Below, in pieces: positions 1-11,567 of a stretch of 22,585 bases of DNA (its first letter is position 1; each line of letters starts with the position of its first letter). This DNA is from Pleurobrachia bachei. Taxonomy: Eukaryota; Ctenophora; Tentaculata; Cydippida; Pleurobrachiidae. The stretch covers positions 53,046-75,630 of the forward strand of contig AVPN01000224.1 of NCBI GenBank assembly GCA_000695325.1, given 5' to 3'. A program made the position numbers and the translations under genes. The notes below the pieces were generated by a model. It saw only the letters and a program-made list of their open reading frames with translations. It was not told the origin of the DNA and did not search any database.

Positions 1-63
<63 letters not shown>

Positions 64-82
64 TATCTCTCTCTCCCTCTAT
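1..82. repeat. (CT)n microsatellite
   Basis: Nearly pure CT dinucleotides at the left edge, grading into the pyrimidine-rich end of an intron. It lies just upstream of the repeated splice acceptors of the EGF/CUB gene and continues their polypyrimidine character. Confidence 0.95.
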
Positions 83-96
83 CACCCAGAAAACTA

Positions 97-204
97 AACA
101 TCCCTCCTCTCTCTCCAGATGTTAAAATCCCTCCTCTCTCCCCAGATGTTAACATCCCTCCTCTCTCTCCAGATGTTAACATCCCTCCTCTATCTCCAGA
201 TGTT
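97..204 (+). repeat. 27-bp minisatellite, four units, each carrying a 3' splice site
   Basis: Four head-to-tail 27-bp units (97-123, 124-150, 151-177, 178-204) differ by only a few bases. Each has a pyrimidine tract ending in CCAG followed by ATGTT. The last CCAG (AG at 198-199) is the acceptor of the first visible EGF exon. The others have AG at 117-118, 144-145 and 171-172. Because 27 is a multiple of three and no stop lies between them, all four acceptors feed the same reading frame. Each extra unit would add a nine-residue DVNIPPLSP-like block before the EGF domain. Confidence 0.9.
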
Positions 205-836
205 GACGAATGTGAGATCAATAACGGTGGGTGTGGAGAGAAAGAATGCAGGAACACGGTGGGGAGCTACTACTGCGGTTGTAACCCTGGGTATAGACTG
301 GATACCACATCTCAGAGATGTGTCGACAAGGATGAATGTGAAGTTGGTGAGTTTGTTTTGTCTGTGATGCTAGTATCATGTCCGGTGCTTCGTCCCTTCT
401 CTCTCACTGCTGCCTTTACATGCTAAGTTGTCTGTACCAGGCAACAATGATATAGGTATAGAGAGAGAGAGAGGATGAAAGAGATATGGAGAGGGTTCCT
501 TTTAGGAAACACTGAAAGGCTTTTCGATCGAAAAATTTTTGGCTTCATTCCAATGCAACGTTTTTATAGGTCTTTTTAACAGCTCAATTCTATGTGCTGT
601 CTTTTTTCACATCTTCCTAGGTCTACTTGGTTTAAAAGTTAAAACCACATAGACCCACTTTCCCTATTCTTCTTCTTCTTGTCATATCTCAGTTTTTTCT
701 GCATTTCCACACTGTTATATTGTCAGTTGCTGACAGCAATGAATCGTCTCTGGCTAAGAAGCCTTCGTTATAGCTCACTAGGAGAGAAGACAGGAATCTT
801 TCTATGGAACTCTCTCTCTCTCTCTCTATCTCTATC

Positions 837-872
<36 letters not shown>

Positions 873-3800
873 TCATCTCTCTATATTGGCATGTTTGGTA
901 TGGTCGAGTAATGACATACCATAGATCTAAGGGTGCAGTTTTACTAGACTCTAGACTAGCATCGTAACACCGTGTAACCACGTACCGGCCACGTACACGA
1001 TGCCTTGTAATCCATAGAGTCATGGAGCAGAACGAATTCATTTCGGTATATCTCTCTGGGTCATGCTGTCCGCAGTAATTCTGTGCAGGAACATCAGTAG
1101 TAGGACTCTCTCTCTCCTCCTGCAGCAGCTAGTTGGACTGATAAGAAACAGTCCGTGCTGCATGCGCTAATTTCCAACTTTTTCAATGTTTCCATCCTCT
1201 CTCTATCTCTCTCTCTCTCTAGTCTCTCTAGTCCCTCTCTAGGTTTTCAGAATTCAGTTTATTAATAACCCCCTTCCCTGTCCCTAGATAACGGTGGTTG
1301 TGAGCATGAGTGTGATAACACTGAGGGATCATACAGGTGCAGGTGCAGGTCTGGGTACCGACTGGAGGATGGGTACTACTGTCAAGGTAATAACCAAACT
1401 AGAAATCACTTGGTTACGAAGTCAGCCCTATTATTGCATAGTGAGCTTGTGGGTAATTTTAATACCACTCTAGCGAAACCACACTAATCAAACCCGTTTA
1501 CATTGGTTTGGGTTAGGGTTAGTAGCCCATTACTACCGGTACAAAAATGTTCCAAATACTAAACCTCCCGCCACAGATATTGATGAATGTGAAACTATGA
1601 ACTGCGGTGGTGGCACATGCCTAAATACCCGTGGATCATATAGATGCCAGTGTTACGAAAGTTTCAAGTACCAATCTGGAGCCTGTCGATGTAAGTACCA
1701 AATATAGCCCTCCCTCTAAATGTTGTTTGTTTGTTGTCTGTATTGGTACAGTGCCCGATTAACATTCTTGCTGCAGTACGTGATATTTTAACATATTGAT
1801 ATATATTATTAAATATTAACATTCCTCGACAATTATTTGAAGTGCCGAGAGCTTATAGAGGTAGCCTAACTGCCTCTCTATCTCTCTGTGTCTTTGTCTA
1901 TCGCTAGCTCCATCTATCTCTCCCTATGTCTCGTTTTGTTAAAACCCTAACTCAAGTTCTTTTCAGTGGACTTGGCTTCATTCGGAATCACTGATAACAG
2001 TCTTGAACGTGGTAAGTCACTCGACCCTCTCTCTATCTTTCGTTCTCTCTACCTCACCAACATTTACCACAAAACCCATACCATTTACCGTAAAACTAAT
2101 TCGAAGGGATTTTAAGAGAGTCCATAGAATTCAATGAAGTTTACCTACTCCATCCTAAAATCAAAGACAGTTTTGTGACATTTCCACGTCTGTTCCGTGT
2201 ATAACTTTTCAGTTTTATCTAAAATCCGGTTCTAAACTTCTATTTTTCTTCCCCTTTTGCGTCTTTTCTCACCTTTCCCCGATGCCAATGACGCAATACC
2301 ATGTTTTAACCTTGTGATATTCCAGGTGTTGACGTTTCGCACCTGTTGCCGCGACAACAGAATCCAGAATGCCGTGAGGTGAGACACCTTGTTTGTTTGT
2401 CTGTTTGAATGCCGTGAGGTGAGACATCTTGTCTGTTTGTTTGTTTGTTAGGGGGTGAGGTGAGACACCTTGTTTGTTTGTTTGTTTGTTTGTTTGTTTG
2501 TCAGTTTGTTTGTTTGTTTACTTGTTTGTTTGTATGTTTGTTTGGAAATACAGGGTATTCAATATTAATTTTGAAAGGAATGCTGCTATAGTTGCTCAGT
2601 AATAACAAGAATAAGAAAAGCTGTCTACACCTAAGATCAAGCAGAGTATAACTTTACTATGGGTTGATACTGAGCTGAGAGTCAGTTCGTCGGCACATAT
2701 CGAGAGGCACTAGTGTGTGTATCACACACATTAATGAGTTGTTTACGTTAGCTACCAGCCCCGTGTAAACACACTAGTGCCACTGAGTAGTTGTCACGAT
2801 CACGAACAGTGGTAGAGAGAAAGAGACACGGTGTTCAGTTGTTGTGTTCAGCTGACTGGGTGTTATAGGATCGATCCCCAGCCAGCTCATTCTGTAAATC
2901 AAATTGTCTGTTGTTGTAATATAGCTCTATAGGTCTACACACACACACAATCTGAAATAAGATCTGTGCCTCACAGCCCCATGAGAGTGTCTACCTAATA
3001 CACTTAGTAGAGGGTCCTTATTTGGGTTGATTATTGGGATTCAGAGTCTGATCACTGAACCTGGCCCTCTTGACTCTCCCCGATACCCTCGGAATTATCC
3101 TCCTAATACTACATGCTCGTGGCTCATCCAGGCCCATCCAAATACTCGGATCGATATCACCTTCCTCTTCTTTGACCTTGAGGCTGTCACCAATTGCCGG
3201 TAAGATATCCTTCGTCTTTGAAGAAAAAACAAAAGTTTCCAAACGAAATAAAACACAAGAAAACTAAAATCTCCCGCCCCTTGCAGTTACGATTCTCTGA
3301 CCATATACGACGGTGAGCGGGAGAGCAGCGGCAGATTGGAGAAGATGTGTAATAGATTGGACCATGCCGTCACATACAGGTCTACTGGTTCAAGTATGCT
3401 TCTGAAGTTCAAGAGCGACCTGGTCCTCTCCAAGAGGGGATTCCACGCAGTTGTGGATATGGTGTCAGGTATGTAAGGCGCGATGCGTTCGATGTGACAA
3501 AAGTTAACCAGCAACATGTCTAGAGAGCGCGCGCGCTTTATTCTCTCAGATTTACCGAGAAGTTTTCCGAATCCGATTATCACGGGATGAACGCATTATC
3601 ACGGGATGAACGCATTTTTTTAGAAATCGTGATTCCCGGGATCCAAAACCGCCCTGTTTTGTCCAGAATCTGGGCCTCAGATCACGTTTAGATGATCTCC
3701 TAAATATCTCCTCTACATTACAGATAGATGCGGAGGGAAGTACTTCACACTGGCTGTATCATCTCTTTATTGGACCTTCAGTTCCCCTCGACGTTTGACC

Positions 3801-4118
3801 TTGTGGCAGATCGAGGCCGCGGAGGGGCGGTATATTCTCATCAACTTCATGAAGTTCAAGATGTCTGATTCCAGGCGTTCATCACGTGATGATAGTGGTG
3901 AGGGTTGTTCACCTGATGAAGCGCTGGAGATATACTCAACAAAGGACTCTGAGTTCTTAGCTCGGTTCTGTTATAACCAAAGACCGCCTAAATTGTACCA
4001 CATATACCGATCATCCATAACAATCATCGGTCGTGGTCGCTTCCGATCTTCTAACATGGACATTTTAATGCTACACAGCTCTACCTCTCAGTATGTGAGG
4101 TATAGCCTCACATCGTGA
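200..4118 (+). CDS. EGF/CUB-domain extracellular protein, 3' part (8 exons)
   Basis: The 5' end lies outside the window. Exons read from GT-AG signals and phase: 200-346, 1288-1386, 1577-1690, 1967-2011, 2326-2378, 3045-3199, 3287-3468, 3724-4118 (TGA 4116-4118). Together they give about 396 residues with all phases compatible. Exons 1-3 encode three EGF modules; the first and third start with DVDEC/DIDEC calcium-binding signatures, and the second (DKDEC) is split between exons 1 and 2. After a short linker, exons 5-7 encode a full CUB domain with four cysteines and a YDSLTIYDG motif; an acidic residue and the Asp of YDS fit the calcium-binding CUB type. The last exon starts DRCGGKYF and reads as a second, degenerate CUB lacking one conserved Cys. 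Such proteins are secreted or pericellular and bind ligands or matrix; no orthologue is assigned. Introns are rich in CT and TTTG repeats. Confidence 0.85.
808..872. repeat. (CT)n microsatellite in intron
   Basis: Two CT runs broken by a short ATCCAAT-containing interruption, inside the 941-bp first visible intron of the EGF/CUB gene. I found no other feature in the rest of that intron (347-1287) apart from further short CT runs near 1195-1245. Confidence 0.85.
2367..2465 (+). repeat. Tandem duplication containing the 5' splice site of a CUB-gene exon
   Basis: The end of the exon and its donor (GAATGCCGTGAG|GTGAGAC, GT at 2379) recurs 40 bp downstream (GT at 2419), and a shorter third copy of GTGAG|GTGAGACACC has GT at 2460. 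The spacer is TTTG-rich. Use of the second donor would run into an in-frame TGA before it, so the first donor is the productive one. Confidence 0.85.
2388..2546. repeat. (TTTG)n microsatellite
   Basis: A long run of GTTT/TTTG units with occasional substitutions, overlapping and following the duplicated donor region in the intron between 2378 and 3045. Confidence 0.9.
2706..2781. repeat. 13-bp inverted repeat (intronic, possibly MITE-derived)
   Basis: Arms GGCACTAGTGTGT (2706-2718) and ACACACTAGTGCC (2769-2781) are perfect reverse complements with a 50-nt loop that holds further GTGT/ACAC self-complementarity. No target-site duplication is obvious, so origin as a small transposon is only a possibility. 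Confidence 0.5.
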
Positions 4119-4474
4119 GAGGCAACCCTCTAGGTCTAATAATCTGACTTTAACACGAGTTAGAAGTCTCTGAAGTGAGAGAGAAAGAGAGATGTGTCTC
4201 AGAGGTTTGTTAAGGTATGGTAAAGCTATCCACACAGTGTAATTGAGATGTGACTATATTGGCTGTGTGTGTGCTTCAAGAAGAAAGTTGTCGAGACAAA
4301 GAACTATCAGGATCGGGATGTCAGGTGTGGCGTCAACGCCGTTTTGATCCCCTCAAAACTGGGTGCTCAGATCGGGTGGGCGCCGCCGGCAACTATACCG
4401 ACTGTTTTAACCAGTGAACTGTTTAGGTGCAATTTGTACTTTCTTATTTTGCATGCCTGTCCCTTTTCTACTTT

Positions 4475-4480
4475 AATAAA
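4475..4480 (+). terminator. Candidate polyadenylation signal of the EGF/CUB gene
   Basis: AATAAA lies about 357 bp beyond the TGA at 4118, in T-rich sequence. No closer canonical hexamer was seen. Confidence 0.4.
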
Positions 4481-4840
4481 CTCTTGTACAAGCTGCCAGA
4501 AAAGCTCTGTTTTATATACACCTCAGATTTGTAAAAACTTTATATGTCTCAGATTTTAGTGGGATCGTGATTTTTTAGAGTTTAGCAGCTTTAACGAACA
4601 GGTAGCTAGTGTTAGAACTGTAAAAAAGTTATGTTTTTCCCATTTTTAAATCTTCTTATTCTTCAGACGTGGTGACACGTCATATTTACCTACGTAGTAG
4701 TACCGCCCGCTCTCAGTGTGTCTGTATTCTGTTTTAATTAAGAGTCTATTTATTTTTGAATTGTATTTATTTAATGCGAAGAGATAAATCTGGAGAATCG
4801 CTGCAGTAGTCGGAGAATTACGAGAGGTAGCAAAAATGTG

Positions 4841-5049
4841 AACGAGAGAAAGAGATAGAGAGAGAGAGAGAGTGAGAGAGAGACAGAGAGTCTCTCTCTC
4901 TCTGTCTCTTTCTGTCTCTTACTCTCTATCTCTATCTCTCTGAGAGAGAAAGAGAGCGAGAGATAGAGAGAGAGAGATAGAGACTAGAGAGAGAGACAGT
5001 GAGGGAGATAGAGAGAGCAAGAGAGAGAGAGATAGAGCAGAGAGAAAGC
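4841..5049. repeat. Palindromic (GA)n-(CT)n-(GA)n tract
   Basis: About 200 bp of purine-rich GA repeats, then CT repeats (about 4890-4941), then GA repeats again, so the strand asymmetry flips twice. The blocks can pair with one another as long imperfect hairpins. Open frames across it are low-complexity artefacts. Confidence 0.85.
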
Positions 5050-5696
5050 GATGAAGAACCATTCTGTAAAATTTGTAACTCTTCATCTCTTTGTAAAAAA
5101 TGTCTATCAATTTGTTTTCTAGCGGGGAGGGTTAGGGCGAGGGGACCGGCAAGAGTAGGGGTATTATAATACCTGGTGCAGAAATATAATGTTATCATGG
5201 CCAAAAAAAGAATTTCAGGGCCAATGTTCTGAATAATATAAATGATGTGGAAAATGAAGATTGTCGAATATAACGGTTGGGAGATGTTAGATCATACACG
5301 AAACTGATATTATTACAACCAGCAAACACACAAACATATCAACACACGAACACACACCCTTTATGTTACAGTGAATTTCTTTCTTCGATTCGTTTCATGC
5401 ATCAAAATTGTCAAAAAAGGGATCACATGGCCATCGACTCTTAGTTTTGCCACGCCGAGACAAGTACAACCCCTGATATTATTATTCACTGCTTGTGTTA
5501 TAAACCAATCAGCGATCAGAACCAACTTTAATAATACCACTCACTCTTCAATAACAGCCAAAAACTGCACACGTGAAAGGATTAAAAACTAAACGTCCTT
5601 TGTTGGGACAGCTGCTGTCACACACCCATATCTATCCTACACATTCACTTTATACAGTTCCACGTGATTCCCTTAACTCTACCCCATTTCTATTCT

Positions 5697-8497
<2,801 letters not shown>

Positions 8498-8618
8498 TAT
8501 TCCTCAACACACAATCAGAGAGAGAGAGAGAGGGAGGGAGGGAGCTAATTCATGATGCGCCTTGACTATGGGGGATAGTGGTATTTAGTGACAGCTGGGA
8601 ACAGTGGTTTAGTAATGA
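8498..8618 (-). promoter_or_regulatory. ARFGAP1 5' flank / probable 5' UTR with GA tract
   Basis: Immediately upstream of the MASPRSRR start codon. It contains a (GA)n/(GGGA)n run at about 8515-8541 and a second copy of the motif GCGCCTTGAC (8558-8567) that also occurs inside the coding start (8474-8483). This suggests a small local duplication around the start codon. No TATA box is evident. Confidence 0.4.
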
Positions 8619-8649
8619 TGACGTCAAAATATACAGTGGTGTGACGTCA
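8619..8649. promoter_or_regulatory. Two CRE palindromes (TGACGTCA) upstream of ARFGAP1
   Basis: Perfect TGACGTCA occurs at 8619-8626 and again at 8642-8649, 23 bp apart centre to centre, about 120-150 bp upstream of the ARFGAP1 start codon. This octamer is the consensus for CREB/ATF bZIP dimers. Two perfect copies this close in an expected promoter are unlikely by chance, though binding is an inference. A repeated AGTGGTTTAG (8603-8612 and 8712-8721) flanks them. Confidence 0.5.
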
Positions 8650-8830
8650 CTTTGTTTCCTTCCTCAACACTCAAATATATTGTAGATGAGGGTTAGAAGA
8701 TAAAATGGGATAGTGGTTTAGGTGTCAAACAGAGGCGTACTGTCTCTGTGAGAGTGTAGAGAGAGAGAGTATGTTTGTGTGTATAAAATCTGTTATTCTC
8801 ATTTTTCAGCCGGGGGACGATATCAAATAA

Positions 8831-8856
8831 AATGTGTGTGTGTATGTGTGTGTGTA
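8831..8856. repeat. (TG)n microsatellite
   Basis: A short TG-repeat stretch between ARFGAP1 and the 3' end of DHRS12. The surrounding 8722-9151 holds no gene that I can see. It is 3' UTR and intergenic sequence for DHRS12, with an AATAAA on the minus strand at 8869-8874. Confidence 0.6.
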
Positions 8857-8868
8857 ATATAAAGGAAG

Positions 8869-8874
8869 TTTATT
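8869..8874 (-). terminator. Candidate polyadenylation signal of DHRS12
   Basis: The minus strand reads AATAAA about 278 bp beyond the DHRS12 stop codon. It is the only canonical hexamer I noticed there. Confidence 0.35.
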
Positions 8875-9151
8875 GTATAAATCAATCAAAGGTAGCAAAC
8901 AAATATAGAACAGACGCTGTTCAATACAAAATACATTTCTCTCTGAGGGTCACACACAGATCTACTGCACTCACTTTAATCATCTCACACACACAGGTGA
9001 AGGGAGAAACTAATTACACACATTTTAACACCACTCGAGATCTAGCTAAACGGAGAATACAAACAAATCTAAGCTTATAAAGGTTAATCTTTAAAAAAGA
9101 TATTGTATTGAATAGAACAGTCTCTACAAAACAACTCTAATCAATATGACG

Positions 9152-10189
9152 TCATATCACATTTACTGCACTATAGTGTGTAACACTGCAGTATATAGTG
9201 TGTCGTCCTTGTGCCTCTGACAGCTCCTTCAAGGTGTCCATTAACTGAACCTTCTCCACTGCACTACTCTTACTCCACGCCAAAGGTAGATGCTTCCCAA
9301 CCACTCTCCTATCCTGCCAGAATTCCCCGTTTTTGGTGAGATCCACAGCTGCAGACCCGTCCGGTGCCACAGACAACCACACAGCGGTATCAGCACCCTG
9401 CTGGGGTGTCCTCAATTTATCCTTCATTTTCTCGTAGAAGTCAGGCATGGCACTCCGAACTGCAGGGGTATCTGCCCACCCAGGGTGCATTGAGCTAAAC
9501 ATGATATCTGGGTATCTCCTGGCCCATTCCTCAACCATAATGACCTGCTGTCTCTTGTTCTGGGCATACACCATCGTCCCATCAAACTTCCCCACCCGCT
9601 CTGATTGTAGGTCTGATAGGTCCAGTTTGTTGGTTAACATGCCCCCCGAACTGACAGTAATCACTCTGCACCTCACACCACTCTCTGCAGCTGTCCGCTG
9701 AAGGAGTGGAACTAAACCCTCAGTTAGGGTGTACGTGCCCAGTGTATTGGTCGCAAAGTTACTCTCAAAACCCTCCCCAGTGACCTCCCTAGTATTCACC
9801 ATACACCCAGCGTTGTTAACCAGCACGTGCAGAGCAGAGTGCTCCTTCATAAACTCTTCTGTGAAGGTCTTCACTTTCCCAATCTGGGAGAGGTCAAGCA
9901 CGTGGACATGTACCTCACTATTACTAGTCTCCGCTACTATCTCATCCCTGACCTTCTCTGCACTGATCTTGTTCCTACACACCATGTGAACGGTGCCACC
10001 CCTCTTGGCCACCTCCATAGCAGTTTCCCGGCCTATACCGCTGTTACTCCCCGTGATAAGGTAGTGGCGTGAGGTACAGTCCACCTGGAGGTCGGTGGGC
10101 TTGAAATCTTTAGCTGCTGCAGTATAGCCACTCTTGGTGTACTCTAGGAGGCCTTTTGCGAGCCAAACTGTGTTTCTGTATATTGACAT
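9152..10189 (-). CDS. DHRS12: Dehydrogenase/reductase SDR family member 12, single exon
   Basis: An intact 345-residue frame resembling vertebrate DHRS12 along its length, starting with the family's N-terminus (MSIYRNTVWLAKGLLEYTKSG; vertebrate form MSLYRSVVWFAKGL). It is a classical-type NAD(P)-dependent short-chain dehydrogenase: cofactor motif TGSNSGIG at 46-53, NNAG at 125-128, serines of SSGG at 180-181, and YAQNK (catalytic Tyr208, Lys212). SSMHPGWADTP at 232-242 and the C-terminal FWQDRR are also typical. The physiological substrate of this subfamily is not established. No intron interrupts it, and its first 138 codons are duplicated upstream at 10902-11320. The 3' end extends somewhat beyond the usual C-terminus. 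Transcription is from the same strand as the hydrolase gene upstream. Confidence 0.93.
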   Translation of the reverse strand: MSIYRNTVWLAKGLLEYTKSGYTAAAKDFKPTDLQVDCTSRHYLITGSNSGIGRETAMEVAKRGGTVHMVCRNKISAEKVRDEIVAETSNSEVHVHVLDLSQIGKVKTFTEEFMKEHSALHVLVNNAGCMVNTREVTGEGFESNFATNTLGTYTLTEGLVPLLQRTAAESGVRCRVITVSSGGMLTNKLDLSDLQSERVGKFDGTMVYAQNKRQQVIMVEEWARRYPDIMFSSMHPGWADTPAVRSAMPDFYEKMKDKLRTPQQGADTAVWLSVAPDGSAAVDLTKNGEFWQDRRVVGKHLPLAWSKSSAVEKVQLMDTLKELSEAQGRHTIYCSVTHYSAVNVI

Positions 10190-10436
10190 GCTAGGGAGAA
10201 GGGGGAGATTTGTAAAATACTGAACACTATACTATTTGTATTATTTTGTTGGTGTAGTAAAACAAGATGTATCTATCACAAAGGTCGGCCATGAAAGTGT
10301 ATAAAAGAACGGTATGAAGCAATCTAAAAACAGAACAAGTGGTAAAAACTAAAAACTCTCTCTCAGAGAGACATGACTAAACTGGGTAATAAATAATCTA
10401 ACAAAAACACATAAAAACACAACCCCAAGATTCCTA

Positions 10437-10586
10437 TTATTTGAGGTTTGCTGCAAAGAATTCAATCATCATGGTGATTGCTTTGTTTACATCTCGCTCT
10501 ACCGTAGGGCTGCTCATATCTCCCCTGGTCACCCACCCGTGTATCATATCAGGAAATACCTCGATCTGCAATTTATCTCCAAGAAC
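10437..10586 (-). pseudogene. Second copy (unit A) of the terminal exon of the dienelactone hydrolase gene
   Basis: Identical as far as I can see to exon 4 at 11568-11717, with the same acceptor (TTTCTGCAG), 49 codons from VLGDKLQ to FFAANLK and a TAA stop. It lies 1131 bp further downstream of the gene and could in principle be used as an alternative last exon. The nearer copy is the default, so this is called a redundant exon copy rather than an independent gene. Confidence 0.8.
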
Positions 10587-10849
10587 CTGCAGAAAGGGGA
10601 TTCGTCAGAGTGCAGTTGACATGCAATAAAACAGCTGAGAAACATGGTAACACAACAATATTATTGGCGGGGTGTCATTAAATCAGACTGTTGGAGAGAC
10701 CATCTGATGATACAAAGAGGGAGCACGTCATGCAGGGGTTTTATAACAAGGCTCTGACGTAAGAGAAAAACCGGGATCTCTGATCAGCGTCACCATTCAT
10801 GTTGCTTGATCTTGACTCTATCTCCGGTCCCTCCATCTACTCTTCTTTG

Positions 10850-11320
10850 TTATTTCTCTAATTCTCTCCCTCTCTCTCCCTCTCTCCCTCTCTCCCTCTC
10901 TCCCTCCCCAGTGACCTCCCTAGTATTCACCATACACCCAGCGTTGTTAACCAGCACGTGCAGAGCAGAGTGCTCCTTCATAAACTCTTCAGTGAAGGTC
11001 TTCACTTTGCCAATCTGGGAGAGGTCAAGCACGTGGACATGTACCTCACTATTACTAGTCTCCGCTACTATCTCATCCCTGACCTTCTCTGCACTGATCT
11101 TGTTCCTACACACCATGTGAACGGTGCCACCCCTCTTGGCCACCTCCATAGCAGTTTCCCGGCCTATACCGCTGTTACTCCCCGTGATAAGGTAGTGGCG
11201 TGAGGTACAGTCCACCTGGAGGTCGGTGGGCTTGAAATCTTTAGCTGCTGCAGTATAGCCACTCTTGGTGTACTCTAGGAGGCCTTTTGCGAGCCAAACT
11301 GTGTTTCTGTATATTGACAT
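10850..11320 (-). pseudogene. Truncated DHRS12 duplicate ending in microsatellite-encoded tail
   Basis: The first ~138 residues match DHRS12 essentially perfectly, including TGSNSGIG and NNAG, then the frame leaves the gene at EVTGEG and runs into the CT tract. There the minus strand encodes a short Glu/Arg/Gly tail before a stop. The catalytic Ser, Tyr and Lys are absent, so dehydrogenase activity is not expected. Its 5' flank is intact, so it may still be transcribed and could read through into unit A. Confidence 0.85.
10862..10910. repeat. (CTCTCCCT)n tract at duplication junction
   Basis: Pyrimidine-rich tract marking the boundary between the two duplication units. The matching tract at the end of unit B is 11993-12027. 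It is the likely substrate for the rearrangement. Confidence 0.85.
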
Positions 11321-11567
11321 GCTAGGGAGAAGGGGGAGATTTGTAAAATACTGAACACTATACTATTTGTATTATTTTGTTGGTGTAGTAAAACAAGATG
11401 TATCTATCACAAAGGTCGGCCATGAAAGTGTATAAAAGAACGGTATGAAGCAATCTAAAAACAGAACAAGTGGTAAAAACTAAAAACTCTCTCTCAGAGA
11501 GACATGACTAAACTGGGTAATAAATAATCTAACAAAAACACATAAAAACACAACCCCAAGATTCCTA

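Larger units (their letters stand above)
4119..5696. other. Intergenic space between convergent genes
   Basis: This holds the 3' end of the + strand EGF/CUB gene and faces the 3' end of ARFGAP1 on the other strand. Short open frames (for example 4269-4559 and 5371-5592) have no recognisable family, repeat motif or splice context. I see only 3' UTR-like sequence and the GA/CT tract listed separately. Confidence 0.6.

Noticed and set aside
2800-2900. Possible tRNA-derived SINE, with a GGATCGATCCC box resembling a Pol III B box at 2868-2878
   Set aside because: The A box is poorly matched, no cloverleaf can be drawn, and no poly(A) tail or flanking duplication is visible; the box also forms part of a simple local hairpin.
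4269-4559. 96-residue open frame downstream of the EGF/CUB gene
   Set aside because: No recognisable domain, no splice context, and it overlaps the candidate polyadenylation signal; it reads as 3' UTR.
11431-11438. TATAAAAG on the + strand (also at 10300-10307)
   Set aside because: No + strand gene starts downstream; it is in the 5' flank of a minus-strand gene and is simply copied by the duplication.
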